Shown: positions 16,917-25,926 of the stretch, piece after piece | Layout of the letters: the number at the start of each line of letters is the position of its first letter | Numbering within the stretch: the first letter of the stretch is position 1 | DNA from: Nannocystis exedens | GTDB lineage: Bacteria; Myxococcota_A; Polyangia; Nannocystales; Nannocystaceae | DNA length: 64,000 bases | NCBI RefSeq assembly: GCF_002343915.1 | Contig: NZ_NETK01000001.1 | Coordinates: forward strand, 1,488,001-1,552,000 | Direction: 5' to 3' | Notes under the pieces: model-generated | The model's database searches: none | Told to the model about the DNA's origin: nothing | What the model saw: the letters and a program-made list of their open reading frames with translations, nothing else | Made by a program: the position numbers and the translations under genes

Positions 16917-17246
16917 TCCCCTCGAACGTGCGGGTCTTCGTGTGCCCCGAGCCGCAGGACATGCGGCGTGGCTTCGATCGACTGGCGCTGACGGTCCGGG
17001 CGGAGATGGGGCGGCGATCCGCGGAACGGTGCGTTCTTCGTCTTCGTCAGCCGGCGCGGCGATCGGCTCAAGCTCTTGTGGTGGGACCAGAGCGGCTACG
17101 CGCTGCTGTACAAGCGGCTGCATCGCGCGACGACGCAGGCGCCGAGGGCCACCGACGCATCGCAGCGAGCGATCGAGATCGACCAGCGCAGCCTCGCCGC
17201 GCTGCTGCGCGGCGTCCCACGAACAACGGCGCGAAAACGCTCTTGA
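16913..17246 (+). pseudogene. tnpB: IS66-family TnpB, frameshifted
   Basis: ATG 16913 gives MIPSNVRVFVCPEPQDMRRG and FDRLALTVRAEMG, the TnpB N-terminus. At about 17018 the sense moves to another frame: DPRNGAFFVFVSRRGDRLKL, LWWDQSGYALLYKRLH, which is the invariant TnpB core, and it runs to the stop at 17246. A one-base change near 17018 explains the break. TnpB is required for IS66 transposition, so the element is probably dead. Confidence 0.85.
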
Positions 17247-17276
17247 CCCGCACACGCAGATCCGTACAACGAGCCC

Positions 17277-18352
17277 GTGACCGAGGCCGAGCAACTCCGA
17301 GGAGAGCTCCGCGCGCTGCGCGAGGCGCTTGCGAATGCGACTTCGGACCGGGAGCGGTACCGGGCGCTCTACATGTAGCTCCTGGAGCGCTGCCGGCTGC
17401 TCGAGCGAGGCATCGTCGTCGGACAGAAGGCGGAGCGTGACCACGGCGGCGATGAGGCGCAGCTGTCGATGCAACTGCTCGGCATGCTGCTGAGCCCGGA
17501 CGAAGCCGAGGTCGCCCCCGAGGACGACGGTCTGGACGACGCGCTGAGCGACGCGCTCGACGAGGACGACGGCGCCGGCGACGACGCCGGTGACACCGGA
17601 CCCGGTGACACGTGTGCGCCGCGGCGGCCCCGTCGCGGGCGGCGCAAGCTGCCGGAGGCGCTGCCGCGGGTCGAGATCGAGGTCCTGCCGCCGGAGGTGC
17701 TGCAGGAGGGCCTGTCGAGCTTCCGGCGGATCGGCGAGGTCGTCAGCGAGGTCGTCGAGCGTCGTCCGGCGTCGCTGGTGGTCGCGCGGATCGTCCGGCC
17801 GAAGTTTGCCCGCAAGGACGACGCAGTCGAGACGGTCGAGGATCAGCTGTCCGAAGAGACACCCGAGGTCCCGACCGTGGTGATCGCGCCGCCGCCGGAG
17901 CGGCCGATCGAGCGCGGCCTGGCCGGCCCCGGGCTCCTGGCGCACACGATCGTCCAGCGCTGGCAGGACCACATGCCGGGCAATCGCCAGGAGGGGATCT
18001 ACGCCCGCGAGGGCCTCGTGCTTTCGCGCCAGACGATCTGCAGCTGGCACCAGCAGCTCGCCGACCTCGTCGAACCGCTGGTCGAGGCGATGCTGGCCGA
18101 CGCCTTCCGGTCGCCCTACCTCTGCGTCGACGCGACAGGGGTGCTCGTGCAGGCGTCCGAGCAGTGCCAGCGGGCTCACTTCTGGGTGCTGGTGGCACCC
18201 GGGCGGCACGTACTGTATCGATTCTCGCACAAGCACGACAGCGAGGCCGTCGATCGCCTGCTCGCGGGCTACGAGGGCTACCTCGTCGCCGACGCACACT
18301 CGGTCTATGATCACCTCTACACTCGTGGCAGCGTCGTCGAGGTCGCGTGCCG
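17277..18352 (+). pseudogene. tnpC: IS66-family transposase TnpC, nonsense-mutated and truncated
   Basis: Starting at GTG 17277 (VTEAEQLRGELRALREALAN), the frame meets an in-frame TAG at 17376-17378, in RYRALYM*LLERCRLLERG, where homologues usually read Gln. It then continues with the acidic linker, the IS66 zinc-finger/DDE region (GLLAHTIVQRWQDHMPGNRQ, YLCVDATGVLVQA with the first Asp, LVADAHSVYDHLY). It breaks off at about 18352 exactly where the group II intron ends. The last third with the catalytic Glu is absent downstream. Confidence 0.85.
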
Positions 18353-18382
18353 AGTAGGCGGGGGCGTCGCCGCCCCCGCCCC

Positions 18383-19750
18383 TCACAGACCCGGACGTGC
18401 AGGTTTCCCGCATCCGGTTCCTCGTGCGGCAGGTTTGCTCGCTTCGGCGTACTTGTGAACGATATGTGGCGCAGGGAGGGGATAGGCAGACAAGAGCCGA
18501 TCGAACTGCTTCCATCTGCCTTGAGAGCCTCGCGAACGACGGTCGAGCCAGTAGTGCCAGACGCGCTGCACCTGGTGCGCGAACCAACGGATGCGTCGGC
18601 CATTCCCACTGATGCCGTAGTACGAGTAGTGCCCGGTCATCATCTGGGACAGTCGCTTGTGCTGGGCCTCCATCGACTGGTGACGGTTCACCCGACACCA
18701 GTCGCGGATAGCCTTGAGCGCACGCGCATAACGGTCCTTCGCCGTCCGCTGGTGCACCACGTTCTTACCTCGCCTCGATTTCCCCCACACATGCGTGAAG
18801 CCGAGGAAGTTGAACGTGGTCGCCTGCGTGGCAGGGTGCCGCCCTCCGTCAGGGCGCTTGAAGCGAAAGTCGACCATCTTGGTCTTTTCGGGGTGCAGGC
18901 TGAGGCCGTACGCAGACAGCCGCTTGCCGAGCACCTCGCGGACGCGGATGCAGTCGAGGAAGTCTTCAAACCCCATGACGAGGTCGTCAGCAAATCGCAC
19001 AAGAAAGCAGCGCCTCTTCATCCGAGGCCGAACGTCCCGCTGGTACCACTCATCCAGCACATGGTGCAGGAAGATGTTGGCGAGCAGCGGCGAGATCACT
19101 CCCCCCTGAGGCGTACCCGTCTCGGGGTGGCTCACCTGTCCACCCTCAAATACGCCAGCCTTGAGCCATTTATCGATCATCTTGCGGACTACGCCGTCCA
19201 CGACTCTCCGGTCGAGAAACTCCCTCAGCCGACGGTGATCGATCGTGTCGAAGTATTGCCGGATGTCGACATCCAGGACCCATCGGATCGTGCAATCCAT
19301 GATCTGGTTGCCCATCTCCCGGAGTGCCATGTGCGCCGACCTTCCGCGCCGGAACCCATACGAGCATGGCTGGAAATCCACCTCGTAGATCGGCTCCAAC
19401 AGCAACGCGATCGCTCGCTGCGCCACCTTGCCCTCGAACGTCGGGATCCCGAGCGGTCGCGTCGAGCCGTCCGCCTTGGGAATGTGCGCTCGTCTCACCG
19501 GCGGAGCTTTGTAACGGCCGGACTTGATCCGGTCCAGGAGGCTTTGAAGGTTCGCCTCCAGATCCTTCTCATAATCTGCCGCGGTCTGCCCGTCGATGCC
19601 CGTGGCGCCATCCTTCCGCGTCAGATTGTACGCGTGTCGGAGCCATTCGATGTCGAGGTGGTGATTGAGCGAGGTGATCACCAACTTGGGATTGTTCCTC
19701 GCCAGCGTGGCTATCCGCGTCTGTTTCGTGGACACGCTTTCGGGCCTCAT
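18383..19750 (-). CDS. ltrA: Group II intron reverse transcriptase/maturase
   Basis: ATG 19750 (MRPESVSTKQTRIATLARNN) gives 455 aa. The reverse-transcriptase blocks are in order: GATGIDGQTAADYEKDLEAN (RT0/1), YGFRRGRSAHMAL (RT2), VLDVDIRQYFDTIDHRRL (RT3, first catalytic Asp, about 167), GTPQGGVISPLLANIFLHHV (RT4), VRFADDLVMGF (RT5, the FADD form of YxDD, about 255) and LGFTHVW (RT7). A maturase-X region follows, with WRVN-like HQSMEAQHKRLSQMMTGHYS. No HNH endonuclease domain is seen, as in several bacterial classes. The ORF end overlaps the domain V hairpin, so its last dozen residues may not be conserved protein. Confidence 0.9.
   Translation of the reverse strand: MRPESVSTKQTRIATLARNNPKLVITSLNHHLDIEWLRHAYNLTRKDGATGIDGQTAADYEKDLEANLQSLLDRIKSGRYKAPPVRRAHIPKADGSTRPLGIPTFEGKVAQRAIALLLEPIYEVDFQPCSYGFRRGRSAHMALREMGNQIMDCTIRWVLDVDIRQYFDTIDHRRLREFLDRRVVDGVVRKMIDKWLKAGVFEGGQVSHPETGTPQGGVISPLLANIFLHHVLDEWYQRDVRPRMKRRCFLVRFADDLVMGFEDFLDCIRVREVLGKRLSAYGLSLHPEKTKMVDFRFKRPDGGRHPATQATTFNFLGFTHVWGKSRRGKNVVHQRTAKDRYARALKAIRDWCRVNRHQSMEAQHKRLSQMMTGHYSYYGISGNGRRIRWFAHQVQRVWHYWLDRRSRGSQGRWKQFDRLLSAYPLPAPHIVHKYAEASKPAARGTGCGKPARPGL
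18388..18420 (-). ncRNA. Group II intron domain V hairpin
   Basis: Read on the minus strand, this begins GAACCGGATGCGG, has a GAAA-type turn and returns through TGCACGTCCGGGTC. That is the shape and near-consensus sequence of bacterial domain V, with the catalytic AGC replaced by a variant triad at its 5' base. The adjacent GC-rich stem at 18358-18380 is domain VI-like. Confidence 0.75.
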
Positions 19751-20004
19751 AGGACCCTCGTGTTTCTCAGACACGGTTCTGCCGGCACGGCGCCCCCCTT
19801 CCCTCCGCTGGGTCCCCATGAGCCGAGTTCCCCAGCCTCCGCGGTACTACGAGAGCGCTACGACTTCCCGCTGTCGACGCCGGCCGAAATCCGAGGCGCA
19901 GCGCCGATGAGGCGTCAACGGTCAGCGGATGAGGATCAAGCAGCGCGTCAAGTTTTCGGCGAACGCTGGCGGGTCGGGTAGAGGGAGCGCGGCCGCCAAA
20001 AGGT

Positions 20005-20035
20005 GAGCGCTGAGAGGTAGCGACTCTCAGCGCTC
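20005..20035. repeat. Perfect 12-bp hairpin at the intron/IS21 junction
   Basis: Arms GAGCGCTGAGAG (20005-20016) and CTCTCAGCGCTC (20024-20035) enclose the loop GTAGCGA. It lies where the intron sequence ends and the IS21-type element begins, so it may be an element terminus or a terminator. No T-run follows on either strand. Confidence 0.7.
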
Positions 20036-20205
20036 GGTGTCGTAGCCGGCCGTACCCCAAAGGACAGCCAACAAAGAAGCGACGGCAGGAGGGTACGGCG
20101 AGGGCTCGGGGAAGTCCAGCGGAGTGCGTGGCCGGGCACGTGGTCGATCGAGGACGAGAGCCAGCTGTATTGGCTCAGCGTGAATGCAACCGAGGGAGGT
20201 GCGGC

Positions 20206-21201
20206 TTACGGACTTGCGGGTGGGCAGGTCTGGTTGGGATGATGGTGGGTTTGGTGTCGGCGAGCAAGTTCTCGGCGTTGACGGCGGAGCTCTCGAGCGG
20301 CCTCGAGTTTGCGGTCGCGTTCGACGAAGATCGCAGCTTCGCGGCCGGCGAGCTTGTCGACCGGCGCAATGTAGCCGATGGCACTGTGGAGGCGGCGGGC
20401 GTTGTAGTGCTCGACGAAGTCGGCGGTGACGCGACGGGCCTCGTCGATCGTCGATGGCGCTGCGGGCCGTAAGGCCGTGGACTTGAAGGTTTTGTGCCAG
20501 CGTTCGAGCTTGCCGTTGGACTGCGGGTAGCCGGGTGAGATCCGGACGTGGGTCATGCCGGCGACGCGGATGAACTCCTTGAAATCGCGGGCGATGAACT
20601 GGGGGCCGTTGTCGGTGACGATGCGGGGCCGCGCCCCGGGGAACAGCTCCCGGGCGCGCTGCAGGATGCACTCGACGTCTCGTTCGGTCATCGACTCGCG
20701 GAGATCCCAGTGGACGATGTAACGGCTGTAGCCGTCGAGCACGCTGCACAGGTAGTAGAACGTGCCGGCGAGGTTGATGTAGGCGATGTCGACGTGCCAG
20801 TGGCGGTGCGGGCCGTCAGGCTGCTGGAAGCCAGTGCCCTTCTTCGAAGGACCGCGCTGCCAGCGATCGAGGCGGCCAGCGGCGCTCAGGACTCGGTAGA
20901 CGGTCGCCGGGCTGACGGCGACGATGTCCTGGTCGAGCATCATGTAGGTCAGCCGTCGGTAGCCCTCGAGTGGGTGCTTGTCGAAGAAGTCGAGGATCGC
21001 CTGGCGCTCGGCGTCGAGGATCCAGTGGTCGCGCGGGATCTTCCCGTTGTGCTCGTTGGCCTTGCCGTACCGCTCGCGCCAGCGCGTCAGCTGCGACCGC
21101 TGGATCCCCAGCCACCCCGCGAAGCGGGCCGGCGCCAGCTCGGTCTTCTCCGACCAGTCGGTGACGAAGTCGATCACCTCGTCCCGCGTCTCATGGGGCA
21201 C
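20206..21201 (-). CDS. IS3-family transposase OrfB (DDE integrase)
   Basis: The 331-aa protein has an N-terminal HTH-like region (GIQRSQLTRWRERYGKAN, then EGYRRLTYMMLDQD) and the rve integrase core. Its blocks are HVDIAYINLAGTFYYLCSV (first Asp), IVTDNGPQFIARDFKEF (second Asp) and SNGKLERWHKTFKSTAL (the Glu), with the usual HYNARRLHSAIGYIAP following. The length is normal for OrfB. The ORF starts 12 bp after the orfA stop, so it could be initiated on its own or by a ribosomal shift from OrfA. All catalytic residues are present and the element ends are intact, so it may be active. Confidence 0.92.
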   Translation of the reverse strand: MPHETRDEVIDFVTDWSEKTELAPARFAGWLGIQRSQLTRWRERYGKANEHNGKIPRDHWILDAERQAILDFFDKHPLEGYRRLTYMMLDQDIVAVSPATVYRVLSAAGRLDRWQRGPSKKGTGFQQPDGPHRHWHVDIAYINLAGTFYYLCSVLDGYSRYIVHWDLRESMTERDVECILQRARELFPGARPRIVTDNGPQFIARDFKEFIRVAGMTHVRISPGYPQSNGKLERWHKTFKSTALRPAAPSTIDEARRVTADFVEHYNARRLHSAIGYIAPVDKLAGREAAIFVERDRKLEAARELRRQRRELARRHQTHHHPNQTCPPASP

Positions 21202-21212
21202 CCAGCGGCCGT

Positions 21213-21536
21213 TCAGAGCTCCCCAAGCTCTTTTTTTAGGTCAACCAGCGCCTCCGACAGCTCGGCGATCACCGCGTCCTTCTTGACCAGCTTCGCCTCG
21301 AGGTGCTCCACCTTCTCGCCGAGCTCGCGCTTGACCGTCTCCGCCGGCGTCGTGCGAGATTCGACGAACACCTGCGGCGCGCGCTCAAATAGCGCCCGCT
21401 GCCAGCCGTAGAACACGCTGGGCTGCAGCTTGTACTTCTCGCACAGGTCCGACACGGGCACCTTGTCGAGGTGGTGCTCTCGCAGGATCTTGGATTTCTG
21501 CTCGGGGGTGAAGTGTCGGCGTTCTTGCTTCTTCAT
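21213..21536 (-). CDS. IS3-family OrfA (HTH protein)
   Basis: From ATG 21536, MKKQERRHFTPEQKSKILRE leads into HLDKVPVSDLCEKYKLQPSV and FYGWQRALFERA, the HTH_Tnp_1 DNA-binding fold. A Glu/Lys-rich leucine-zipper-like helix follows (VKRELGEKVEHLEAKLVKKD, AVIAELSEALVDLKKELGEL). The in-frame ATG at 21569 would lengthen it by 11 residues without homology. OrfA binds the element ends and partners OrfB. Confidence 0.9.
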   Translation of the reverse strand: MKKQERRHFTPEQKSKILREHHLDKVPVSDLCEKYKLQPSVFYGWQRALFERAPQVFVESRTTPAETVKRELGEKVEHLEAKLVKKDAVIAELSEALVDLKKELGEL

Positions 21537-21609
21537 GCGGGCCTCCTGGCCACGCCTCTCCTCTACCAAAACTCAGGCCCGTTGCGGGCCAGCCGAGGCA
21601 GTACACAGC

Positions 21610-21924
21610 GACTGTTCAACTGCGGGAGGTGCCGGCGGCAGGTTTCGGTGTGCCGGGCCTGCGACCGCGGGCAGCGGTACTGCGGGAAGGACTGCGCGGC
21701 CCAGCAGCGGCTTGCGTCGGTGCGGGCGGCGAGGCGGCGTTACGCGCGGAGCATGCACGGCCGGCGGATGCACGCGAGGGCCGAGGCGAGGCGGCGCTCC
21801 GAGCGGCGGATGAAGATCGTGATGGATCACGGTCTGGCCACATCGGAGCCGGCGCCGATGCTCGACGAGCAGGTGGCCGAGGCCGGCGTGGTGCTGGTCG
21901 CCATCTGCGGAGACGAGGACGATC
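21610..21924 (+). pseudogene. IS21-element zinc-finger accessory gene, split by IS3
   Basis: After the IS3 element the plus frame reads RLFNCGRCRRQVSVCRACDR, GQRYCGKDCAAQQRLASVRA, ARRRYARSMHGRRMHARAEA. This is a Cys-rich (CxxC...CxxC...C...C) basic protein that accompanies certain IS21/IS66-like transposons. Removing IS3 and one CAGC joins it in frame to upstream sequence (…SIEDESQ). No ATG is visible in that upstream part, so the normal start is unclear. The frame continues open beyond 21924 through the next ORF, so the 3' limit is approximate. Confidence 0.6.
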
Positions 21925-22284
21925 GTGAGTCAATCAAGATGGAGAGCGCTGCTGCGGATCTGCGAGCCGGACCTGCAAATCCTGGTGATCGACGGCGAAG
22001 GGGATCGGCTGAAGGCCCGGCTGCCGCTGCACAGCGAGCACCCGCGGGCGCTGATGACGGTGCTGGAGGGGCTGGCGATGTGGCAGGGCCAGCGGCTCGA
22101 CGCTGTGCAGTATGTGGACGCGAGGGGTCCGGATTACATCGACTGGGCGTTTCCCAACGCCGATCTTCGCGGGCACCGCAGCCCGCTCGTGGATTTTTCT
22201 ACGCGGGTGCACGGCGGCGCGCGGAGACGGATCCGCGGCGTCGGTGACTTTCGGCAGCTGCGCCTTCTCGGAGGTGACGTGTGA
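21925..22284 (+). CDS. IS21-element accessory ORF
   Basis: A 119-aa product with GTG start ([60 protein letters not shown]) lies between the zinc-finger ORF and istA and overlaps istA by 4 nt (GTGA). The tight coupling argues that it is a genuine passenger or regulator of this IS21 branch. I recognise no domain; the middle is alpha/beta and neutral. Confidence 0.6.
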   Translation: MSQSRWRALLRICEPDLQILVIDGEGDRLKARLPLHSEHPRALMTVLEGLAMWQGQRLDAVQYVDARGPDYIDWAFPNADLRGHRSPLVDFSTRVHGGARRRIRGVGDFRQLRLLGGDV

Positions 22285-23795
22285 AGACGCGGCCCGAAAC
22301 CGAGGCGGAGATTGTCCGCCTGCATCACGCGGAGGGCTGGCCGATCGGGACGATCGCCGAGCAGATCGGCGTGCACACGAGCGTCGTGACGCGCGTGCTC
22401 GGCCAGGCCGGCGTGGTGCCGGCGGTGACGATGCCGCGACCGTCGAAGGTCGACCCGTACCTGCCCTTTATCCGCGAGATGCTGGAGAAGTACCCGCGGC
22501 TGCGGGCGAGCCGGCTGCTGCAGATGGTGCAGGCGCGCGGGTACACGGGGAAGTGCTCGCGCTTCCGCGAGATTGTCGCGTCGATCCGGCCGCGGCCGAA
22601 GGCCGAGGCGTACCTGCGTCTTGCGACCTTGCCCGGAGAACAGGGGCAGGTCGACTGGGCGCACTTCGGCAAGCTGCGCATCGGTCGGGCCGAGCGCCCG
22701 CTGATGGCCTTCGTCATGGTCCTGAGCTGGTCGCGGATGGTGTACTTGCACTTCTTCTTCGACGCGCGCATGCCGAGCTTTCTGCGCGGGCATCAGCTGG
22801 CCTTCGAGACATTCGGCGGCGTGCCGCGCGAGCTCCTGTACGACAACCTCAAGAGCGCGGTGCTGGAGCGGGTCGGCGACGCGATCCGCTTCAACGAGAC
22901 GCTGCTGCGCCTGGCCGGTCACTACCGCTTCGCGCCGAAGCCCTGCGCGCCGGCGCGGGGCAACGAGAAGGGGCGTGTGGAGCGGCGGATCCGCTACATC
23001 CGCGACAACTTCTTCGCCGCGCGCACCTACGAGGATCTCGACGACCTCAACGCCCAGGCCGCCGACTGGTGCGCGCGGATCGCCGCCGCACGCCCGTGCC
23101 CGGAGGATCGCGCCCGGACGGTCGGCGAAGTCTTCGCCGAGGAGCGGCCACGGCTTCTGCCGCTGCCCGAGACGCGCTTCGCGTGCGACGAGGTCGTGCC
23201 GGTGCACGTCGGCAAGACGCCGTACGTGCGCTTCGACCTCAACGACTACTCGGTGCCGCACACCCACGTGCGCCGGCAGCTCGCGGTGGTCGCCGATCCG
23301 GACACCGTGCGGATCGTCGACGGGACCGCCGTCCTCGCCACGCACCCGCGTGCGTGGGGCCGCGACGAACGCGTCGAGGATCCTGTGCACATCGAGGCGC
23401 TCGTCGCCGACAAGCGCGCCGCGCATCATCACCGCGGCATGGACCGCCTGCAGCACGCCGCGCCGCACAGCCGCGGCTTCCTGCATCGCTGCGCCGAGCG
23501 CGGGCAGAACCTCGGCAACGTGACCTGGCAGCTCGGGCGCCTGCTCGACCAGTACGGCGCCGCGGAGCTCGACGCCGCGCTCGCCGAGGCCAACGCCCGC
23601 GAACTCGTCCATCCGCCGAGCGTGCGCCAGCTGCTCGAGCGGCGACGCGCCGACGAGGGCCGACCCGCGCCGCTGTCCGCCGAGGTGCCCACGAACCCGC
23701 GGCTGCGCGAGGTCGTCGTGAGGCCGCACGCGCTCGACTTGTACGACCGGCTGCGGCCGAAGGACGAGGAGGGTGACGATGACTCTCGCACCTGA
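22281..23795 (+). CDS. istA: IS21-family transposase IstA
   Basis: The 504-aa protein (GTG start) has an N-terminal HTH ([33 protein letters not shown]). The DDE core comprises [20 protein letters not shown] (first Asp), [20 protein letters not shown] (second Asp) and [20 protein letters not shown] (the Glu). Length and motifs are normal and the frame is intact. Its stop lies 17 nt beyond the istB start, the usual istA-istB overlap. Transposition also needs IstB, which is interrupted here. Confidence 0.92.
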   Translation: MKTRPETEAEIVRLHHAEGWPIGTIAEQIGVHTSVVTRVLGQAGVVPAVTMPRPSKVDPYLPFIREMLEKYPRLRASRLLQMVQARGYTGKCSRFREIVASIRPRPKAEAYLRLATLPGEQGQVDWAHFGKLRIGRAERPLMAFVMVLSWSRMVYLHFFFDARMPSFLRGHQLAFETFGGVPRELLYDNLKSAVLERVGDAIRFNETLLRLAGHYRFAPKPCAPARGNEKGRVERRIRYIRDNFFAARTYEDLDDLNAQAADWCARIAAARPCPEDRARTVGEVFAEERPRLLPLPETRFACDEVVPVHVGKTPYVRFDLNDYSVPHTHVRRQLAVVADPDTVRIVDGTAVLATHPRAWGRDERVEDPVHIEALVADKRAAHHHRGMDRLQHAAPHSRGFLHRCAERGQNLGNVTWQLGRLLDQYGAAELDAALAEANARELVHPPSVRQLLERRRADEGRPAPLSAEVPTNPRLREVVVRPHALDLYDRLRPKDEEGDDDSRT

Positions 23796-23815
23796 CGATG
23801 CCCTGCGAAGACGCG

Positions 23816-24892
23816 CTCTGACAGCATGTCCGTCACGTCTTGATCCTCTGCGACTGGATCAAGGCTCTGCAGGATACGGCTGAGCCAGCTTGCGCGAAAG
23901 CGCTCATGTGCTCTTGCAGAGCATGCCCACGCCGATCTCTGTCGACCTTCGGATCCGCATTGTTGAGGCCCGCGTACAGGACGGGCAGACCTACGAGCAA
24001 CTCGCCGAGCGCTTCCACGTGGGACGGGCGACCGTCGATCGAGTGCTGCGCCTCCAGCGAGAGACCGGTTCGGTCGAGCCCAAGCCGCACGGGGGCGGAG
24101 TGGAGCGGCGGATCACGGCCCGGGAGCAAGATTTGATCGTGGAGCTGGTGCGGGCGCGGCCTGACGCGACGCTCGCCGAGTTGTGCTTCGCGCTGCAAGT
24201 ACGGGCCGGGGTCCAGGTCAGTCGTTCCACCATGTGCCGCGAGCTTCAGGAGCTCGGCTTCACGAGGAAAAAAAATCGCTGGTTCCCCGAGAGCAGTGCA
24301 CGGCCGCAGTCGTGGCGATGCGCGACGCCTTCGTCGCGCAGATGCAGTCCTGCGACCCCGAGCGCCTGATCTTCCTGGACGAGTCCGGCTCGCACATCTC
24401 GATGACCCGCGCTCGAGCGTGGGCACCGCGAGGAAAGCGTGCCCATGGCGTCGTGCCACGGAATCGCGGCCGTGTGACGACGATGCTCGGCGCGCTGTCG
24501 ATCGACGGCATCGAGGCGATGATGACCGTCGAGGGCGGCACGACGGCCAAGGTCTTCCTCGAGTTCATCGACAAGCATCTGGCGCCGAAGCTCCGTCCGG
24601 GCGACATCGTGGTGATGGACAACCTCGGTGCCCATCACGCGACAGGCGTCCGTGAGCGCATCGAGGCGCGCGGCGCGACGGTCGTCTACCAGCCGCCGTA
24701 CTCGCCCGACCTCAATCCCATCGAGCTCGCCTGGTCGAAGATCAAGACCGCCCTTCGCGGCCTCGGGGCCCGAACCGGCCCACTCCTCAAGGCCGCGATT
24801 TCCGCCGTTGCGGCTCTCGTCACCCCAACCGATGCGGCCGGTTGGTTCAAACACTGCGGCGTCAGCACGCCTCAAGGCGTATGAAACCTGCT
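23816..24892 (+). mobile_element. IS630-family element inside istB
   Basis: The ends share an imperfect inverted repeat of about 26 bp: the left end begins TGACAGCATGTCCGTCACG near 23818 and the right end, read on the minus strand, begins TCACAGCAGGTTTCATACG near 24892. Both contain ACAGCA and CTTGA at matching offsets. The exact TA target is not resolved. One transposase gene is split by a -1 frameshift at a run of eight A. Confidence 0.75.
23923..24884 (+). CDS. IS630-family transposase, likely made by -1 frameshifting
   Basis: The first part (MPTPISVDLRIRIVEARVQD, TYEQLAERFHVGRATVDRVL) is the paired HTH domain and ends at TRKKNRW. At 24268-24275 a run of eight A allows a -1 shift into the second frame (KKSLVPREQCTAAVVAMRDA). 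That frame holds the DDE core: LIFLDESGSHISMTRARAWA (first Asp), IVVMDNLGAHHATGV (second Asp) and SPDLNPIELAWSKIKTALR (the Glu). Programmed frameshifting at A-runs is known for many IS630 members, so this is probably the normal gene, not damage. Confidence 0.88.
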
Positions 24893-25746
24893 GTGAGTCT
24901 CGGCCTGCATGGCTTGTACGCACGCTGGGATGAGGTCGCCCGCGAGCCGTGGCTGCGCACCGTCCTCGACATCGAGGAGTACGAGCGAAAGCGTCGCAGC
25001 CTCGAGCGCCGCATGCTCGCCGCCAAGCTGACCGCGATGAAGCCGATCGCCGACTACGACTGGAAGCACCCGAAGCTCGACCGCGCCCTCGTCGACGAAC
25101 TCTTCGAGCTCGGCTTCATCCGCGAGGCCGTCAACGTCGTCTTCCTCGGCCCCAACGGCGTCGGCAAGACCATGCTCGCGCAAAACCTCGCCCACCACGC
25201 CGTCCTGCAGGGCTACACCGCCCGCTTCACGACCGCCTCCGCGATGCTCGGTGACCTCGCCGCGCAGGACGGCGCCGCCGCGCTGCGCCGTCGCCTGCAC
25301 CGCTACGTCAAGCCCGCGCTGCTCGTCGTCGACGAGCTCGGCTACCTGCCCTACAGCAACCGCTACGCCGACCTGCTCTTCGAGGTCGTCTCCCAGCGAT
25401 ACACCAAGGCGCCGGTCGTGATCACCACCAATCGGCCCTTCAGCGAGTGGGCCGCCGTCTTCCACAGCGCCTCCTGCGTCGGCACCCTCCTCGATCGCCT
25501 CTGCCACAAGGTCGAGATCGTCGAGATCGCCGGCGAATCCTGGCGCCTCAAGGAAGCCAACGAACGCACCTCCCGTCGCCGTAGCCGTCCGCCAAAACCC
25601 CCAGGCTGACCGCCCGCAGCCAGCTCCCGCATCACGTCCACGCCGGCGCTGTGCGCCGGCGATTTGCGTCGGCGTCCGACACCGGCGCTACCCACCGGCG
25701 CCGGACACCGGCGCTACGCTGCGGATCGTGGCCGGCGACAACACGA

Positions 25747-25800
25747 GCGTCGCGCAGATGCAGTCCTGCGCCCCCGAGCGCCTGATCTTCCTGGACGATC
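25747..25800 (+). repeat. Fragment of an IS630 transposase gene
   Basis: The segment GTCGCGCAGATGCAGTCCTG... encoding VAQMQSCAPERLIFLDD matches 24333-24384 of the IS630 gene almost perfectly, then diverges. It lies just outside the right end of the IS21-type element. It is a scrap of a second copy or a recombination footprint. Confidence 0.8.
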
Positions 25801-25926
25801 CGGCTCGCAAGCCCTGGGCTCGACCCGGCGAGGTCGACCACCGCCCGACGTGGTGAGCCGGGTCTTGAGACGTTCGCGCTACTGGGGGCGCTCTGGTTGG
25901 CGCTGGCGATCCAGTGTCGGCTGACG

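Larger units (their letters stand above)
18353..20004 (-). mobile_element. Group II intron, antisense in tnpC, 5' end probably lost
   Basis: On the minus strand a reverse transcriptase/maturase gene is followed by a domain V-like hairpin (18388-18420) and a domain VI-like stem, ending CTACTC near 18353 next to tnpC sequence. Only about 250 bp lie between the maturase start and the IS21-type element, too little for domain I and the GUGYG 5' end. The intron is therefore likely 5'-truncated. Being antisense to tnpC, it could not be spliced from that mRNA. Confidence 0.75.
20166..21605 (-). mobile_element. Complete IS3-family insertion sequence
   Basis: The ends read TGTATTGGCTCAGC (left, plus strand from 20166) and TGTACTGCCTCGGC (right, minus strand from 21605), imperfect inverted repeats starting with the TGT usual for IS3. 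Both are flanked by CAGC (20162-20165 and 21606-21609), a perfect 4-bp target duplication. The 1440-bp element holds orfA and orfB on the minus strand. Confidence 0.9.
23779..25609 (+). pseudogene. istB: IstB ATPase gene, interrupted by IS630
   Basis: ATG 23779 gives [12 protein letters not shown], then IS630 intervenes. The gene resumes at about 24893 with SLGLHGLYARWDEVAREPWL and runs to 25609. The AAA+ core is complete in the second part: Walker A GPNGVGKTMLAQNL, Walker B LLVVDELGYLPYSNR, sensor VVITTNRPFSEW, and the basic C-terminus. An ATG at 24881 could start the second part alone, giving an IstB lacking about 15 residues, so residual function is possible. IstB assists IstA by target capture and ATP-driven DNA remodelling. 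Confidence 0.85.
20036..25725 (+). mobile_element. IS21-type element carrying nested IS3 and IS630 insertions
   Basis: The reading order is a zinc-finger accessory ORF, a second accessory ORF, istA and istB, all on the plus strand with overlaps. IS3 interrupts the first gene (20166-21605) and IS630 interrupts istB (about 23816-24892). The right end is marked by repeated GACACCGGCGCTAC-like units at 25676-25715; the left end near 20036 is a guess. Without the insertions the element would be about 3.2 kb. Confidence 0.65.

Noticed and set aside
18347..19981. A 544-codon plus-strand ORF over the group II intron
   Set aside because: It is the shadow of the reverse transcriptase on the other strand, which has all RT motifs.
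20005..20035. Intrinsic terminator at the 12-bp hairpin
   Set aside because: No T-run follows the stem on either strand; kept only as a structural repeat.
23779..25609. IstB as an intact gene starting at 24842
   Set aside because: The first residues from that start belong to the IS630 element; the true istB start (MTLAPDD) lies before the insertion.
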